From NCBI GenBank assembly GCA_050084985.1, contig JBITNC010000002.1, positions 13,392,001 through 13,456,000 on the forward strand: a DNA stretch of 64,000 nucleotides. Direction: 5' to 3'. The notes beneath the pieces are model-generated. The model was not told the DNA's origin. It did no database searches and saw only the letters and a program-made list of their open reading frames with translations. Below, one piece after another: positions 47,934 to 61,540 of this stretch (position 1 is its first letter; each line of letters begins with the position of its first letter). Position numbers and translations under genes: made by a program. This DNA comes from Nageia nagi (taxonomy: Eukaryota > Pinophyta).

Positions 47934-49670
47934 TGTTGGACTTTAAGTGACACTGAGAGGGGGGGGGGTGAATCAGTGTATCAAAAAAAATAATGAACTT
48001 GATCTTCTTAAATGGAGATAGATTAAATGCTAGAGAAAAATTAGCAAGCACACCAGCACATCACACAACACCAGATGTAACGAGGTTCACCAGATTGGCT
48101 ACATCCCTGAACAAGACTGCTTGGACACCAATCCAAATCCAGCCATAAAAGAGAGCTTACAAATTCACAGCACCGACTGTGAAGGGTAGCACCAACTACC
48201 ACTCTGAGAATAGCAGCACCAACTGCTTGGAGCACCAACTCCAGCTCTCTCATTCACAGCACCAACTGTGAAGGGTAGCACCCACTACCACTTATCAAGC
48301 ACCCACTTGATACAACATTCAAAAAGGGAGAAAAGAATTCAGTTCTAGAAGACCCTCAATGGTCTAGCTCTAATGCTCACTTCATGCTCTTCAGATACTT
48401 CACTTTACACACAGCACTTGCTTTCACTCACTTCTCTGCTCATCACATTCATGCAATTACCTGCATTTTCATACTTTACTTCACACACTTCTCATCACAT
48501 ACTCCACACACACTTTGCCTCTATTCACCCCTTTTCATCCCACTACTTGCTTCACTTATTCCTTTAGCTGTAAACTCTCAGCTACTACTCTCCTCGAGCT
48601 GTGCACTCATAACTTCTTCTATCCTTGAGCTGTGCACTCATTACTTCTTCTCTCCTCGAGCTGTGCACTCATAACTTCTTCTATCCTTGAGCTGTGCACT
48701 CATTACTTCTTCTCTCCTCAAGCTGTGCAATCTCAACTACTGCTTTTCTCGAGCTGTGCACTCATAACTTCCTTTCTCCTCGAGCTGTGCAATCATAGCT
48801 ACTTCTCTCCTCGAGCTGTGCACTCATTACTTCTTGCCATGTCCACACTGTTCACACTGCAACTCTCTGCTCCTTTTCTTACATCCATTTTTCACATTAT
48901 TCCTGTACTTAACCGTTACACATCAAGAACACTCCTAGAAACTGTTCCTGTCATTATACGTTATCAACAGAATCCTTGTTTGTAACTGATGAACGCCTTT
49001 ACTTCTCAGACAGAGTTGTTTTGACAAGTATACCTCTTTCTTCATGAATTTCAGCTAATTCCGGATTCTTTTATTCTTCACTATGGTGTTTCTTACGATT
49101 CCGGACCCTTTGTCTTCTTCATGATAGCTTTTCTGATAATTCCGGACTCTTTTCCTCGCTTACCGGATGTTTGCTATATATATTGTGATGTCATCATTCC
49201 CCGGACTCTTATTTCCGGACTTTTGTCTCCGGACTTTTCAATCTCTCTTTGCCGATCTCATTTCTGCATTCCGGAATGCTTTGTTCGCTGACTCCGGCTC
49301 TTTGATTATTCTTTACTGACCTCATCATCTCCGGAACCCGGTTCCATTCACAAATGTGAACATCGTTCTCCCCGTGACATCATCTCTTGCTTCCGAAATG
49401 TTTTACTCGCTGGCTCCGGCTCTTTGATCGCTCCTTGCTGACCTCATCACTTCCGGACTCCGGTTTTGAGTGAAAGCCCGAAATCGCTGACGTCATTTCT
49501 TCCGGAACTCGGTCAACCAATCACACTTCTCTTCCGGAACACAGTTAGACCTCCGGAACCCGATCAAACAGTCTCGCTTCACTTTCGGAACTTAGTTAAT
49601 CCTCCGGAACCCGATCAATATCTTGTTGACAACAATTACAATCACACTTCTCAATCACACATACTCAACA
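47934..49670 (-). repeat. Copia 2 5' LTR
   Basis: 1737 bp, about 99.5% identical to the 3' LTR by eye. Promoter elements as in the other copy: TGACGTCA at 49495-49488, TATA near 49184-49174. One TCCGGA site (near 49393) is lost by a G-to-A change. Confidence 0.92.
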
Positions 49671-49675
49671 CTCTC

Positions 49676-51100
49676 TATCCACAAACTTGAGGAAGAGATG
49701 AGCTTCACAAATCACTTTCTCTTTTTGGTTTTTCTTGTTGTAGAGTCATCGACGATTTAGGTCAAGCACTAATGATTAGATCTAGTATTTGGTGACTAGT
49801 ACCCAATCATTAGTGTTTTATCTTAGTTTAGTTTTTTTTTTATGTTTTATAAATTATTTTTTAGTGCCCTTTTCATTCAATTTTTGAAAGAGGGTCATTT
49901 TTGGGTGTCTAGATTTTCCTTGTTTTTGAGTTCTCTACCATTGATAGTGGGTGATAATTCAAAAATGTAAAAAGGGGAAGGTCCAAGTTTTGAACTTGTA
50001 TAATTGACTCTAAGCTAGATATTTAAAATTGACTTAGTCTCTTGAGTAAGTCAAAATTCAATTAAGCAAATCATGATAAAAGTGATTTCATCTTTGCTCT
50101 TAATGCATTTTGAAAATAACTTTGGGCATGCACTCTAAGAAAACCACTATTTTCGATATTCCATATGCTAAACTTGTGTGATAGTTGCATGATAATTTTA
50201 TTTTATCTATCTGTATGTCTAAGTGAGCATGTTCCATATAAGTGTCTCTTATGTATGCAATTTTTAATGTTGATGGTGCTACATTGTGACCCAATAGCAA
50301 GGTTACGTGGTAATCTTGTGCAAAAGATTAACTCACTTTGTATCATGCTTTGAGTTTTTTGAGGTTTGAGGTATTTTGAGAGGAATTATCCTTTTTATCC
50401 ACTTTACTTTGAGTGGTTCAATAAGCTAGGTTTTTGGTTTTTTGAATGTAGTGTTTGGTAACCCTTTCGATAGCGTTACAAAATGGGGTAGCTATTTATT
50501 TATTTTTTTTTGTAAAAGAGGCATTTTTTTTCTTTGAAGTTTTTATTATGTATTTTGGATCATAAATGATCTTCTCCTAACCATCGATGATACTTATGGA
50601 TCATTGGATTTTGACCATAAATTGCTAGCATTTGACTGCATGGGGATTTAAAAAGAAAAATGCTGGCTATCTATTTCTTATTTGCATTTTAGTGACTAGT
50701 CAGAGCTCTGTGACTACCCTATCCCACTTTTTTAGAGTTTGACCCTTCACTTTTCCTTTTCACCACTATTATGAGCTAGGATGTCACCATGGGGATGCTA
50801 GACACCATGCAAGAGGTAGGATTTAAAAACCCTCTTTTTCATTTTTTATTTATTAATCCATTTTAGTCCATTTTTGAAAAAATTGAAACCATAGAACACA
50901 TAGGAATATTTTTTAAAATGTTTTTAATTGTTTAATATTTGCATTATAGTACATTTGTTAGAAGTTTCAATTTTTTTTGAAACCCTTAGCCATGGTCGCT
51001 AGCTAGGGCCAAGGTTTTACCAAAATGTTGATGATTGAGGTTCAAACACCTATGATCCTTTAACCCTAGGGTTCAATCACTTGCAATTGGACCTAGGTTA
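49676..51100 (+). other. Non-coding sequence upstream of second PMD frame
   Basis: No gene. AT-rich with oligo-T runs, possibly the leader of the element carrying the next frame. Copia 2 inserted at its left border. Confidence 0.35.
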
Positions 51101-51109
51101 ATTTTTTTT

Positions 51110-53085
51110 TGCTGAGTTATTGATTCTATTTATTACCTAGATATTAGAGTTTTTTGAGCCTCGAGAGAGATACCCTCATATACTCAAGGATTATTATATT
51201 TTGTTGACTTTTGAGGATTAGACTTTTCTTAGCATAGTTGGATTTGGAGTTGGGCCCCACATGGATCATATTCATTGGGATTATACATTATTGGTAGCCT
51301 TATTAGAGAGATGGGACTCTTCAACTAGTACCATTCATCTTCCCATAGGGGAGATGACTTTTATGGTGGAGGAAATCCATCATTTATATCATTTGCCTAT
51401 CTAGGGTCAATGAATTCAACATGCATTAGATCAAGATTTAGTGCATCCTGATATTGTAATAGTTTACAAGGTATATGTAGTTGAGGAAGTTATGGGTGAG
51501 ATGATTTTTATGGGTATTCCATACTTTAGCTATTGGAAGAATGACCAATAGGATCTCCTTAGAGCCTCTTATTTGATGGGGCTTATCTAGTATCACACTC
51601 TCCCAGATATTAGTAGTGGGAGGTTTCCTTAATATTTATTATACATGGTTGCTGATATGCTTTAACAACAAATAATATATGCTTGGGCTCCTACATTGTT
51701 AGCATAGATCTACAAGGAATTATTATTCTATTCTTTAGGCCATAGGGCCTCTTTATTAATTATCATTACTCTTCAGGTGTCAACCTATGAGCATATCCAT
51801 GTAGCTCATCCTTTGGGGCTTCTAATGCTTGGTTTTGATGCCCACATAACTTATCCTATTAGCATCATGTGTTGGTAAGAGGAGTTTTACACTCATCCTT
51901 CAGATGGCATTTAGTGAGATGTCACCTACTATCAGAGGATGATTACTCACCTCATTGCAAATCAGGTAAGGTTCCTACTCTAGCATGGATATCCAATTTG
52001 GGATGACCTTACAGTATAGTTAATAGGCATCATGTAAGCTCAAGTTCTTAGTAGTTGATGGACTAAGTTTTTGGAGTAATTTTATTTTGAGCATGTGTAC
52101 CATCAATTTGGTTTGGTACAGGATATTCCACTAACACCTCTACATTTTTTAGAGAAGGCAAGCTAGTAGTTAAGGGGATTTAACCCCTAGTTTATGCAAA
52201 GCTAGATCTTAGATAGGAGAATATCCTGGTAGAGGATATAGATGTTGATAATGTGGGTGTGATTGAGGTTTTTGATTCTTGGTGGCAAGTGGAGTTAGAG
52301 GCTAAGGATAATGATGTACCAAAGCTTCAAGTACACCAATGAGTATCTAAGCCTAGGAAAACTATCGAGGTTGGAGAAGAGGTTGAGGAGCCTATGATCA
52401 AGGAGGAGGCTATTGAGATACTTGAGGAGAAAGTAGTGCAAAGAGAGGAGGAGGAGGGTAGAACAATAGTAGGAGGAGCTTGAGGTCCTCCATCATAGAT
52501 GCCTAGTGTTGACGCCTTGTTAGGTGATATATATGAGTTGTAATTTCAACTATCATAGGCCAATGCTCATATTTATTGATATCAAACTAAGAAAGATAGA
52601 TACAGGTAGGAGAGGGATGAGGCCAATTCCTCACTTTAGAGTTTTCAAGGATAGCAAGTTGGAGGGGTAAGCACCTCAGTGGGGCTAGAGAGTCAATCAT
52701 GAACATTTTTCCAAGGGATTTATTAGCAATAAGATTACTACACTGCCATTGTTTAGACCTGGTTGATAGGTGTTTCTACATTTAATCTAGGTGTACAATA
52801 TCCTATTCCTCCATTGAGCTATATCCCAGTAGATATCTCTGCATATATAATAGGTAGCAATGCTCATGGGATAGCTAGTACATAGGGTCAACATGCTAGA
52901 CTAGTAGTGTCATCGAGTAGGAGTGTGATAGTTTATGTCTCCTCATAGCATGTTGTGATATCTTCATATTTGCATAGGGAAACTCGAGATGTTAGTCCTA
53001 CAGGTTCAGTGGGGACCACACCTATTGGACATAATGTAGGTGGGATTGGTGGAAAGGCTAGTGGTTAGGGTGGTCCATGATGATA
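51110..53085 (+). pseudogene. Second plant-mobile-domain-like reading frame with acidic tail
   Basis: Reading through stops gives a clear plant mobile domain: IHWDYTLLVALLERWD then STIHLPIGEMTFMVEEIHHL (about 51270-51395). Next comes LAWIYKELLFYSLG with the W as TAG (near 51700-51740), and finally YFEHVYHQFGLVQDIPLTPL at about 52085-52145. An acidic segment near 52360-52470 (EVGEEVEEP, ILEEKVVQREEEEG) and a glycine-rich end near 53030-53085 follow. The original protein had roughly 650 residues. More than a dozen stops, mostly TAG, kill it. Related domains occur in MAIN/MAIL silencing proteins and in plant transposons; a transposon origin is likely here. Confidence 0.68.
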
Positions 53086-54959
53086 CCCTATTTATGTTAT
53101 GTTATTTATATTAGTTAGACTTTGATGGTTTATTCAAATAATTTCACTATTTTTTGAGATCATGGGGAGTATGATCTATTGTTGTAGATACATGTGATGA
53201 CCTATATATATATATATTTATTTATTTATTTGGATTATATACAATGAAACTTTTATATCATGTATATATGTGTATTGATGGTTTTGTTGGAGTGATGTTG
53301 CAGATATATGTTTTATTTCGATATGTGCTTTTGATTGATGAATATATATATCTTAGATGTATGTGATAGGTTTTTTGAATGTAATGTTTATCTTGATGTA
53401 TGATGTGTTACTATTATGTTATGATGAGATGTACTAATATGGTTGTAAAACATTTTGATGGTTATCCTTATATTGATATTATCAAAATGAGAAATCTGAA
53501 ATATTTTTTATAATATATTTGTATTATATGTGGGACATATTTTGATTCTAGGAGTATGAAATAAGTTGCATCATTTTTTGTTATTGGATACTTTTACACA
53601 TGGGTTAAACATAATATATTAGTAAAAACATACACATGCAATACTATGGATGAAATGGATGTGACACACCTAAAGCTCATATGGATGTGTGTAAATATAA
53701 TAATGTACTTCAGATATATGAACAATATGGATAAATAAATATATGATGTTGTTGAATGTATTATCCTAATGAAACTTCGACCTAAGATGAATGCAAATGA
53801 CATAACAACTTGAGTAACAACTAGGATGACATAGTAACTTATCAAATTTTTTAATAATAAATACGTAAATGATGTGAAATATATGGATAATATTGATAAA
53901 GAAATATAACTAATAAAACACTCAATACTTGATCCTATCAGTCAATCTTTTTCCTTTATTTCATTTACTAAGAATGATATAAAACAAATTTAGAATACTC
54001 TTTGGTTTATAATGAACTTGGGTGTATATAATGATGCTTGTTTACTTCTTTAGACATTCACAAACCAAATGTTTCAAGACAATAAAAAAATGTAAGCTAA
54101 TTCTCCTTATGTGCATACATTGGTCTATCATGATGATTGGACATGTCACCACTTCATAAGGTATGTCTCACTACCAAAAGTGTCCATATCCTTGGTGAAG
54201 ATTAACCCCTTGATTCTATTATAGCCTTGCCTTATTTCTAGTCAGGCATCCATAGCCCTGATAGAGAATACTATAATCACCCAAGAATTCTATATAATCA
54301 TTTTTTTTTGGCTTTCTACACTTCACTAACTATGCTTTTTTTTTTATAATCTTTTTTCCTATTTTCTTTTCTTATTTTCTTTTGTCCATCCTAGCTCTTG
54401 GGTTCGAGATGAAGCAAAATAATGGGAGAATAAACACTTGAAATTATCCACAAGGAACATCTAATTTTTGTTTGTTTCAAGATTTAAATATGACAAAGGT
54501 GTATGAGTTCATAGTATTCTATAGATGTATTATGGTTATGTTTATTTATCATTCAAAGTTCGTGAAACTTGACATAGAATTTTTTAATAAAATGAAGCAT
54601 GAATGTATCATTAAATATTTATTCCTTTTCTCATAAATACAAATATATATATGAATAAATTATGAAATGGATGTATGATTTGTTATGTATACATATAACA
54701 TGATAAGCCACTATGACCATCATAGTTAATACCTAAGAATTATGGCACTCAAGGCTAACAACTATATGTGAAAAACATAGTAAATGAAATGATAGGGTGG
54801 GAGCACACATATAGGGTAATGCACCCAATAGCCAAGATGCTTTGAGAGTATATATTTTCTCAAGTGTGTGTATATATATATATTTAATTTTCTTTTAAAT
54901 TGATTTTGTAAATGTTTACTTGTTTTTTTTTAACATTTATAAAATTCTAGATTGGTGAA
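53086..54959. other. AT-rich sequence, no gene
   Basis: Contains a (TA)n/(TTTA)n microsatellite at about 53200-53232 and another TA run near 54865-54885. It may include the 3' LTR of the Tat element to the right, but no repeat partner lies in the window to prove it. Confidence 0.35.
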
Positions 54960-54963
54960 CAAT

Positions 54964-57425
54964 TTACATTAACTGATGATGAGTAATTGGATGGAAATGA
55001 AAATGGGTATGAACAACATATTCAATTTTGCATTGTGTAAGATGATGAAAAATAGACATAGAAAGCCTAAAATCCCAATGCAGAATATTGGCAGATAGAT
55101 AGTGGGCGATAGTGATTTCATCATAATGTTCATTAGAGAGTAGTGATGAAGGTCCACAAAGTTTGATCAATCTTCCTAAAAGAGGGTTAATAAAAGTATT
55201 AAGCATTATTCTCCTTATGAAACTAGGTCTATACAACATATGAATGAGATTTTGAAGGAACTCTTCATTAGGTATGTCATATATTACACAAGTTTTCCAA
55301 CATGGATTGTGTTCAAGATAAAATGCTACCAACATATGTTCTTTTATATAATGATATGTATGGTCAAATCAATTTAATAACATAGTCCAAGCCATCATGG
55401 ATATGATTTTATATTGCAAATTTTTAGGCAAATCAACAAAGCAAGTTTGACCAATTTTTGATGTGATATCATTATTTTATTCATTATGGCTTAGAAATGT
55501 ACATGGGGATTGTGAGATATGGAGTGATGATGATTCCCATGGAACAAGTGGAATATGATATGAATAAAACACCCTTTGACTTGTTCATCTAGAGATACAA
55601 TATGGATGACTCATACTATTTGATTGTGTTTTTGATATACATACGATCACTTATAATAAAATATATAAATTTTATAATTCACACAAAGAATTGAAACAAC
55701 ACACAAAAATAAAGTGTATTTTTAATATTTATGGTATATATTTGTAATGTTTTTGACCTTTTCAAAGAATATTTAATTTTTAAGACTTTTATAAAATTTT
55801 ATTATTTTTTGATATTTTATAATGCATTTTGATAGAAATCTTATGAATAGGGCTTAGAGGAGAGGTATTTTATGAATAACCTAACCTTTTTGACTCAAAT
55901 AACCCAACCTTTTTGACTCAAAACATAATAATAAGGAGGTTTTAATCAAAGATGAATAGGTTCTTTTCCAAGAATAGATGCTTGATGTTTGATAGGACAA
56001 ATAATCAATGTTGATGTTGTAGGTTTATAAGGTATTCTTGATTTTGATTTGAATTTTCTAATGATGCATTTAGGATTAGTTGGTGAATTTACAACTTTTC
56101 CATACATATCAACATGTTTCCCAACAAGATCATACAAGGGATGTAATGAGATGGATGATAATAACAAAGAAAGTGACATTGCATTTGTTATAGCAAATGT
56201 GACATAGCTACTTTCCATTTATTTAGGGGGAATTACCTTCTTGATTTTCCTCCTCAAGTTTAGCCATTGTGAGGTTTTCTCAAATCATGGTTTTACATTG
56301 ATAAGGTCATTTGCATAACAATTTTTACTAAAGAGTGAGCTAAAGTCATATATGATTTTATCATATATGATCATGAGATTATTATATTATATTACAAGCT
56401 CATTAGCGACATCAATAAAGGAAATGGATTGACCCATGTATTTTATTATGGTATGATCCACACAACTTAGTAAGATTATGGTTTTTTCATAGGTCCAAAG
56501 TAAGCAGAATAGATGAACTAAACTCATCTCTGATTCCAGTTCCATCCACATTTCTTTTGCTTCAATTTTGATAATTACTTTTAGTTTGTCAATCTTTAAG
56601 GCCCATGATTCATTTTTTTGATTTTCAAAGTAAGCCATGTCTATTATTTCTTATATTTATTTAGGTAATGACAAGGAACAAGCTATGAGGGGATCATCAT
56701 TTTTTTTGTATTAGTTTCATGTATCTATCCCCCTCATACCTATTGAAAAAGTCCATGTTTGAGTAATCAAATTGAAATTGTGTATTCTTGGATGATGATA
56801 ACCATTTTAAAACTAAGGCATTTACTTAATTTTGAAGTGAAATAAGATAAGGAAATCTTAGCTTTATATGAGCAAATTGTTGGTTGATATTTTATTTGAG
56901 CTTGCTGGTTTATTTAGGTTTTCATACAAACATAGAAGAAAAATCATAAGTCATATTTTGGTGATGCAAATCTCTTGCAATTTGGTTTATCCATTCAAAA
57001 AGTGGGCTTGAATTTTGCTAAGTATGATATGCTACATTTACTACCCAATTATTGAAAGTACAATTAAGTATGAGTCATAAGGATGATGTGGGCCATTGCC
57101 AATATAACCAATTGATCTTATTGACTTATGCATGATAATGCCAATAACCTAGAAAGTACATTCCCATGTATATGTAGATGTCAATATTATCTTCCTTGAT
57201 ATCTATTTCCCAACCAAAAAATCTATTAGGATAGGTTTTCAAAGCCAAGACTATTTGCATGTCAATAGGTAATTGAAGGAAATTTCTAATTTCAGAGGTT
57301 GTGTTATGTGATAGTTTAGTGATGGCTAGGTCTCCTAGGTATCTAGGTTTTTGAAACCATTGTGCTTATACTATTCCTCTTTTATCATTTACCAAATGAA
57401 CACTCTTGCTCCTCTTGGATGCCAT
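54964..57425 (-). pseudogene. Unrecognised reading frame(s) downstream of Tat pol
   Basis: On the coding strand of the Tat element, an ATG at 57425 (MASKRSKSVHLVNDKRG) opens about 100 nt after the end of pol. A protein-like frame of about 240 codons follows, to near 56690, with about eight stops that look like point changes. Included are FLQLPIDMQIVLALKTYP and PLFEWINQIARDLHHQN. Further open stretches on the same strand, 56638-56387, 56218-55946 and 55335-54964, may continue it after frameshifts. One has a hydrophobic run, LVHLFCLLWTYEKTIILLSC. No known domain is recognised. The position corresponds to that of env-like or accessory frames in plant Ty3 elements. Confidence 0.45.
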
Positions 57426-57529
57426 TTTTTCAATGCATTAATATATGCATGAATTTTCTATGTAAAAATAAGTTTTATTTAAACAAAATGCTTATTTATA
57501 CTATGTACAAAAGAAAGCAAAAGTTTCTA

Positions 57530-58860
57530 ACTATAGAAATGATGAATATGCATGATATTTATGGGTTCACACTCCTCATTTCCTTCCATATCAGCTAGGT
57601 GATAAGTCCTAGAAGTGAATTTATTTTTAATGATATAAGGTCCTAACTAGTTAGGAGCAAACTTATCACAAAGTTGATGTTCCATATGGGATGTTTGCTA
57701 ATTTTATTTAAGAATGAATTCCCCTATATTAAATTCAAGGATTTTGGATTTCTTATCAAAGGATTTCTTGATGTGATGTTGGTAAATTTGCATGTGCTCC
57801 AATGCATGAATTCACCTTTCATATAGGAGTAGCAATTAGTCTAATCTAGCTCGTCAAAAGCTACTTCATCAATTATATAGTCTTGTAACATAATTCGTAA
57901 GGAAGGTATTCCAATTTCTAATGGAAATACAAATTTTGACCCATATACAAGTGAAAACAAGGTTTCTCTAATAGGAGTTTTCATACTTGTATGATATTCC
58001 CATAGAGAATGTGAAATTCGAAGATGCCAATCACTATGAGAATCATTAAGAATTTTTACAAGTATACTCATAATGATTTTATTGGTTGTTTCAACTTGAC
58101 TATTTCCTTGGTGATAATATGGTGTTGAAAAGCTGATTCTTATATGATAACCTTTACACAACCAATACTTTTTTGTTTTTGAATTTCTTCCCATTATCTA
58201 TGATAATTTGGGTAGGGATCTCAAAATGACATATAAGATAATGTCCTATAAATTTGCTATCTTAAGACCTCTAGTAGAAATCATAGGAACAACTTCAACC
58301 CATTTTGTGAAATACTTAGTAGCTATGATTATGAATTTGTGACCTCCTAATTAAGTAGGAGAGATTAATCCTATAAGATCTAGAGCCCATTGTGAAAAGG
58401 TCCATAATGATTACATAAGCTATAGAGCTTGTGATGGTTGAATGAAAAAATGAGCATTTTGTTGACATTTAAATAGTTTTTGACATACTCAATATAATCA
58501 TGCTCCATCATAAGCCAATAGTATCCCATGTGCATTAAATGTTTTGTAATAGTAGGACCACTGAAGTGTCCTCCACATATTCCATCATGTGCACATGAGA
58601 TTGTAATTTGTGAATCTACCCATTTTAAGCATCTAAGTAATATACCATAAAATATTATTTGATATAACACATATCCTAACATACAGTAGTAAAAAGCTTT
58701 TAATTTAAACACTTTCATCACTGATTTGGTCAAATCTTTTGATAATACTTCATCTCTTAATAATTTAATTAACTTATTATGCCATACATTGTTTCCTTCT
58801 ATTGTGATATTGAAGACTTCATATGCTTCTTCATTTATTTCTAAGGTTGATTCCATTAAT
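57530..58860 (-). pseudogene. Tat integrase remnant and pol C-terminus
   Basis: 58856-58380 has the H/C zinc-binding region with CAHDGICGGHFSGPTITKHL. 58194-57841 has the end of the catalytic core: STPYYHQGNSQVETTNKII (catalytic E), then SLWEYHTSMKTPIRETLFSLVYGS. The C-terminal part to about 57530 reads HMQIYQHHIKKSFDKK and later KFAPN, a stop, LGPYIIKNKF and DMEGNE. Stops occur between 58380 and 58194 and near 57680. Confidence 0.85.
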
Positions 58861-58899
58861 TTTATTACCTTGACATGGATTGTTCATTGATGGGAGTCT

Positions 58900-59300
58900 C
58901 TAGGTATCAAGGATCTAATTGAAGCCATGGCATCTACAAACCTATTCATTTTCCTAAGTGCTACTTCTATATAACACTTTTTGAATGAATTTAAAAGCTT
59001 TTTAGCTATCTATTTATATTTTTGAAGCAAAGGTTATTTACATTGAAAAATTATTTTGATCTAATTAACTATTAGTAAGTAATCTCCAATAAAATTTACT
59101 TTTCTTAGTTTAAGTTTTATAGTGATTTTTAAAGCTAGGATCAAAGCTTCATACTCAATATTATTATTAGTGCACTAGAAGTCTAGCTTGAAAGAATAGG
59201 GAATGGGTATTCTTTGTGGTGTGATGAAGATAATGCTAGCACTTTCATCTTGTTCGCAATGAGACCCATCAAAGTTAATCAACTATAACTTGGCCTTTGA
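58900..59300 (-). pseudogene. Second (archaeal-type) RNase H domain of Tat
   Basis: After the regular RNase H, the frame gives INFDGSHCEQDESASIIFI, then CTNNNIEYEALILALKI near 59160-59100. This matches the W-x-x-x-F-D-G-S ... N-x-A-E-Y-E-A-L signature of the additional RNase H of Tat elements. Confidence 0.7.
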
Positions 59301-59349
59301 TTGCTTTTTGGCTTATAAATTACAAGTCAAACTCAATCAAATGTATAAT

Positions 59350-60560
59350 CCATTTTGATGTTATAGTATTTTAGTATGTCTTATTCATCATATACTTGAG
59401 TGGATCAGGTTTTGCAATTACATAGGTAGTATGATTTAACATATAATGTCTAAGTTTTTTTGTAGTGAAGATGAATGCTAAACATAACTTCTCCATGTAT
59501 ACATATCTTATATCATAATTAACAAGACTTTGACTAAGGTAATATATGTCTTGTTCTTTATTATTTTCATTTTCTATGCAAGCATAATACCTAATGTTGA
59601 TTTAGTAATTAAAGAGTATAATAGAAACAGATCCCCCTCTCATGGAGGGATCAAAATTGGAGGTGATAAGAGATAGCATTTGATTTCTTTGAATGCTTCT
59701 TGTTGCTTCATGCCCTAGTGAAAAATGATTCCCTTTTCTAATAATTTATTAAATGGTTTGCATTTGTTTGATAATTGGGAAATAAAATGTCTTATAGCTT
59801 GTAGTTTTCCTTGCAAACTTTTAAGTTGTTTAATATTTGAGGGTGGAGGCATGTCTATAATGGATTTTATTTTATTAGGGTCTACTTAAATCTCACACAT
59901 TGAAATGATAAACCCCAATAAGTTTCCCAAGGTAACTCCAAAGATATATTTCTTTGGATTTAACTTGACATTGTGCTCTAGAAATCTGTCAAAGATCTTT
60001 GTAAAGACCTCATGATGCTTTTTTCTAGTTTTTGATTTGGATAAAATATCATCTACATAATCTTCCATGATACCATGCATATAGTCATGAAAGATATATT
60101 TCATTTCTCTTTGATAAGTTTCCCTAGTGTTCTTAAGATCGAAGGGTATTTCTTTGTAACAAAAGGTTCCTCAAGGGGTTTAAAACACCATTTTATGTTG
60201 ATCTTCTATAGCAACTTTTATTTGATTATATCCAAAGAAACCATCCATTAGTGAGAGCATTTCATGCCTAGATTTAGTATCTACCAAGGTATTAATGTTT
60301 AGGAGAGGGATATCATCTTTCAAACAAGCTTTGTTTAGATCCTTAAAATCAGTAAAAATACAAATTTTCCCATTAGACTCTTTATCGAGACCATGTTTGA
60401 AATCCAATTTGAATAATCAATAGGTTGGATAAAATTGACTTCTAGTAATTTTTGAAATTTTTCTTTGACCATTAAGGATATTGTAGGGTGCATATTTCAT
60501 AACTTTTGTTTAATGGGCTTTGCATCCATTTTCAAACCTAGATTATGTACAACCAAATTT
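59350..60560 (-). pseudogene. Tat reverse transcriptase and RNase H remnant
   Basis: 60407-60180 holds the RT fingers (CIFTDFKDLNKACLKDDIPL, then LMDGFFGYNQIKV). 60104-59886 holds the catalytic MEDYVDDILSKS. It continues into the tether and RNase H (PPPSNIKQLKSLQGKLQAI near 59840, LYSLITKSTLGIML near 59620). YVDD is intact, but many stops separate the blocks. Confidence 0.85.
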
Positions 60561-61540
60561 GTATCTATTCCAGGCATATCAGCATAGGACCAAGAAAATA
60601 TGTTCTATTTTTATTTGAGTATAGATATAAATATAACCTTTTCTTCATTAGTTAAGGATTTTCAAAATGGAAAAACTTCAAATTTGTAGGATCATCACTT
60701 ATATCTACCTCAATAGTTTCTTCAATTAACATATGAGATCCCTCCTCTAGTTGGCTAGATATAGGAATCCAATTTTTATTGATCTCATTGTATTATTTAG
60801 TGTCCCTAACATTTTGGTCAATCAAGGTTGTATTTACCATATATTATCTTGTTTGACATATAATATCTACATCCTTGAAATCATGTATTGGATTTTGCAA
60901 AATGAGTGTGAAATCAATAGTGCTTTCATTTATGGTGAAGTTAGATATCTCTCTAATGTGAACCATATTGATTGGAATGATATTATAGAAAAGGTATTGT
61001 GGTATTGATACCTATGATTTAGTGTCACTATTATCATTCCATCCTTGGTAGTTATGGTAGATTACATCATATTTTGTATCTTCAAGTTTTAACTTGAGTG
61101 TTTATGTTTTAACATTATTTTTATCTTTTCCCTTATATCCTAGTCCAATTTTATCAGTAGGCATTTGATACTAGATGTCAATTTTGTATCTAGGACCTTG
61201 TTCATATCATCCTAAACTATATCCCTTCCATTAACATCTAAGAAAATTTCATTGGAAAAAAGGATCACACATATGATGCTAAATATTTTAATGAATTGCA
61301 AAATGTACCTTTGTTAGGTTTAGGCATAAGAATAAGAATGGGTTCATTAGTTCTAGCATATACAAATAAGGTTTGGTTAAGCTCACTTCCTAGAGGAACT
61401 AATTGTCCTATTACACTTGAGGCTTCTCAAGGTTGTCTAATTTCTTGGGTAGAAGGTATGTTAAATATAACATTATCAATATCATATTCCCCAATACCTA
61501 AATCAGACTACTTCATAGTTACAGGATAAATATCTAGTGC
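60561..61540 (-). other. Tat pol region between protease and RT, too decayed to read
   Basis: Lies inside the pol order but shows no diagnostic motif. Open stretches on the plus strand here (60751-61008, 61296-61529) are shadows. Confidence 0.45.

Larger units (their letters stand above)
40838..49675 (-). mobile_element. Young Ty1/copia (Sirevirus-like) element 2
   Basis: Complete element on the minus strand: 5' LTR 49670-47934, 3' LTR 42581-40843, target duplication CTCTC at 40838-40842 and 49671-49675. The LTRs differ by about nine substitutions, all transitions, plus a G-run of 12 versus 10. A long Gag with coiled coil, several polypurine tracts before the 3' LTR and 1.7-kb LTRs suggest a Sirevirus (inference). 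Pol is open from end to end. The only visible lesion is a frame change between gag and pol. Confidence 0.93.
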
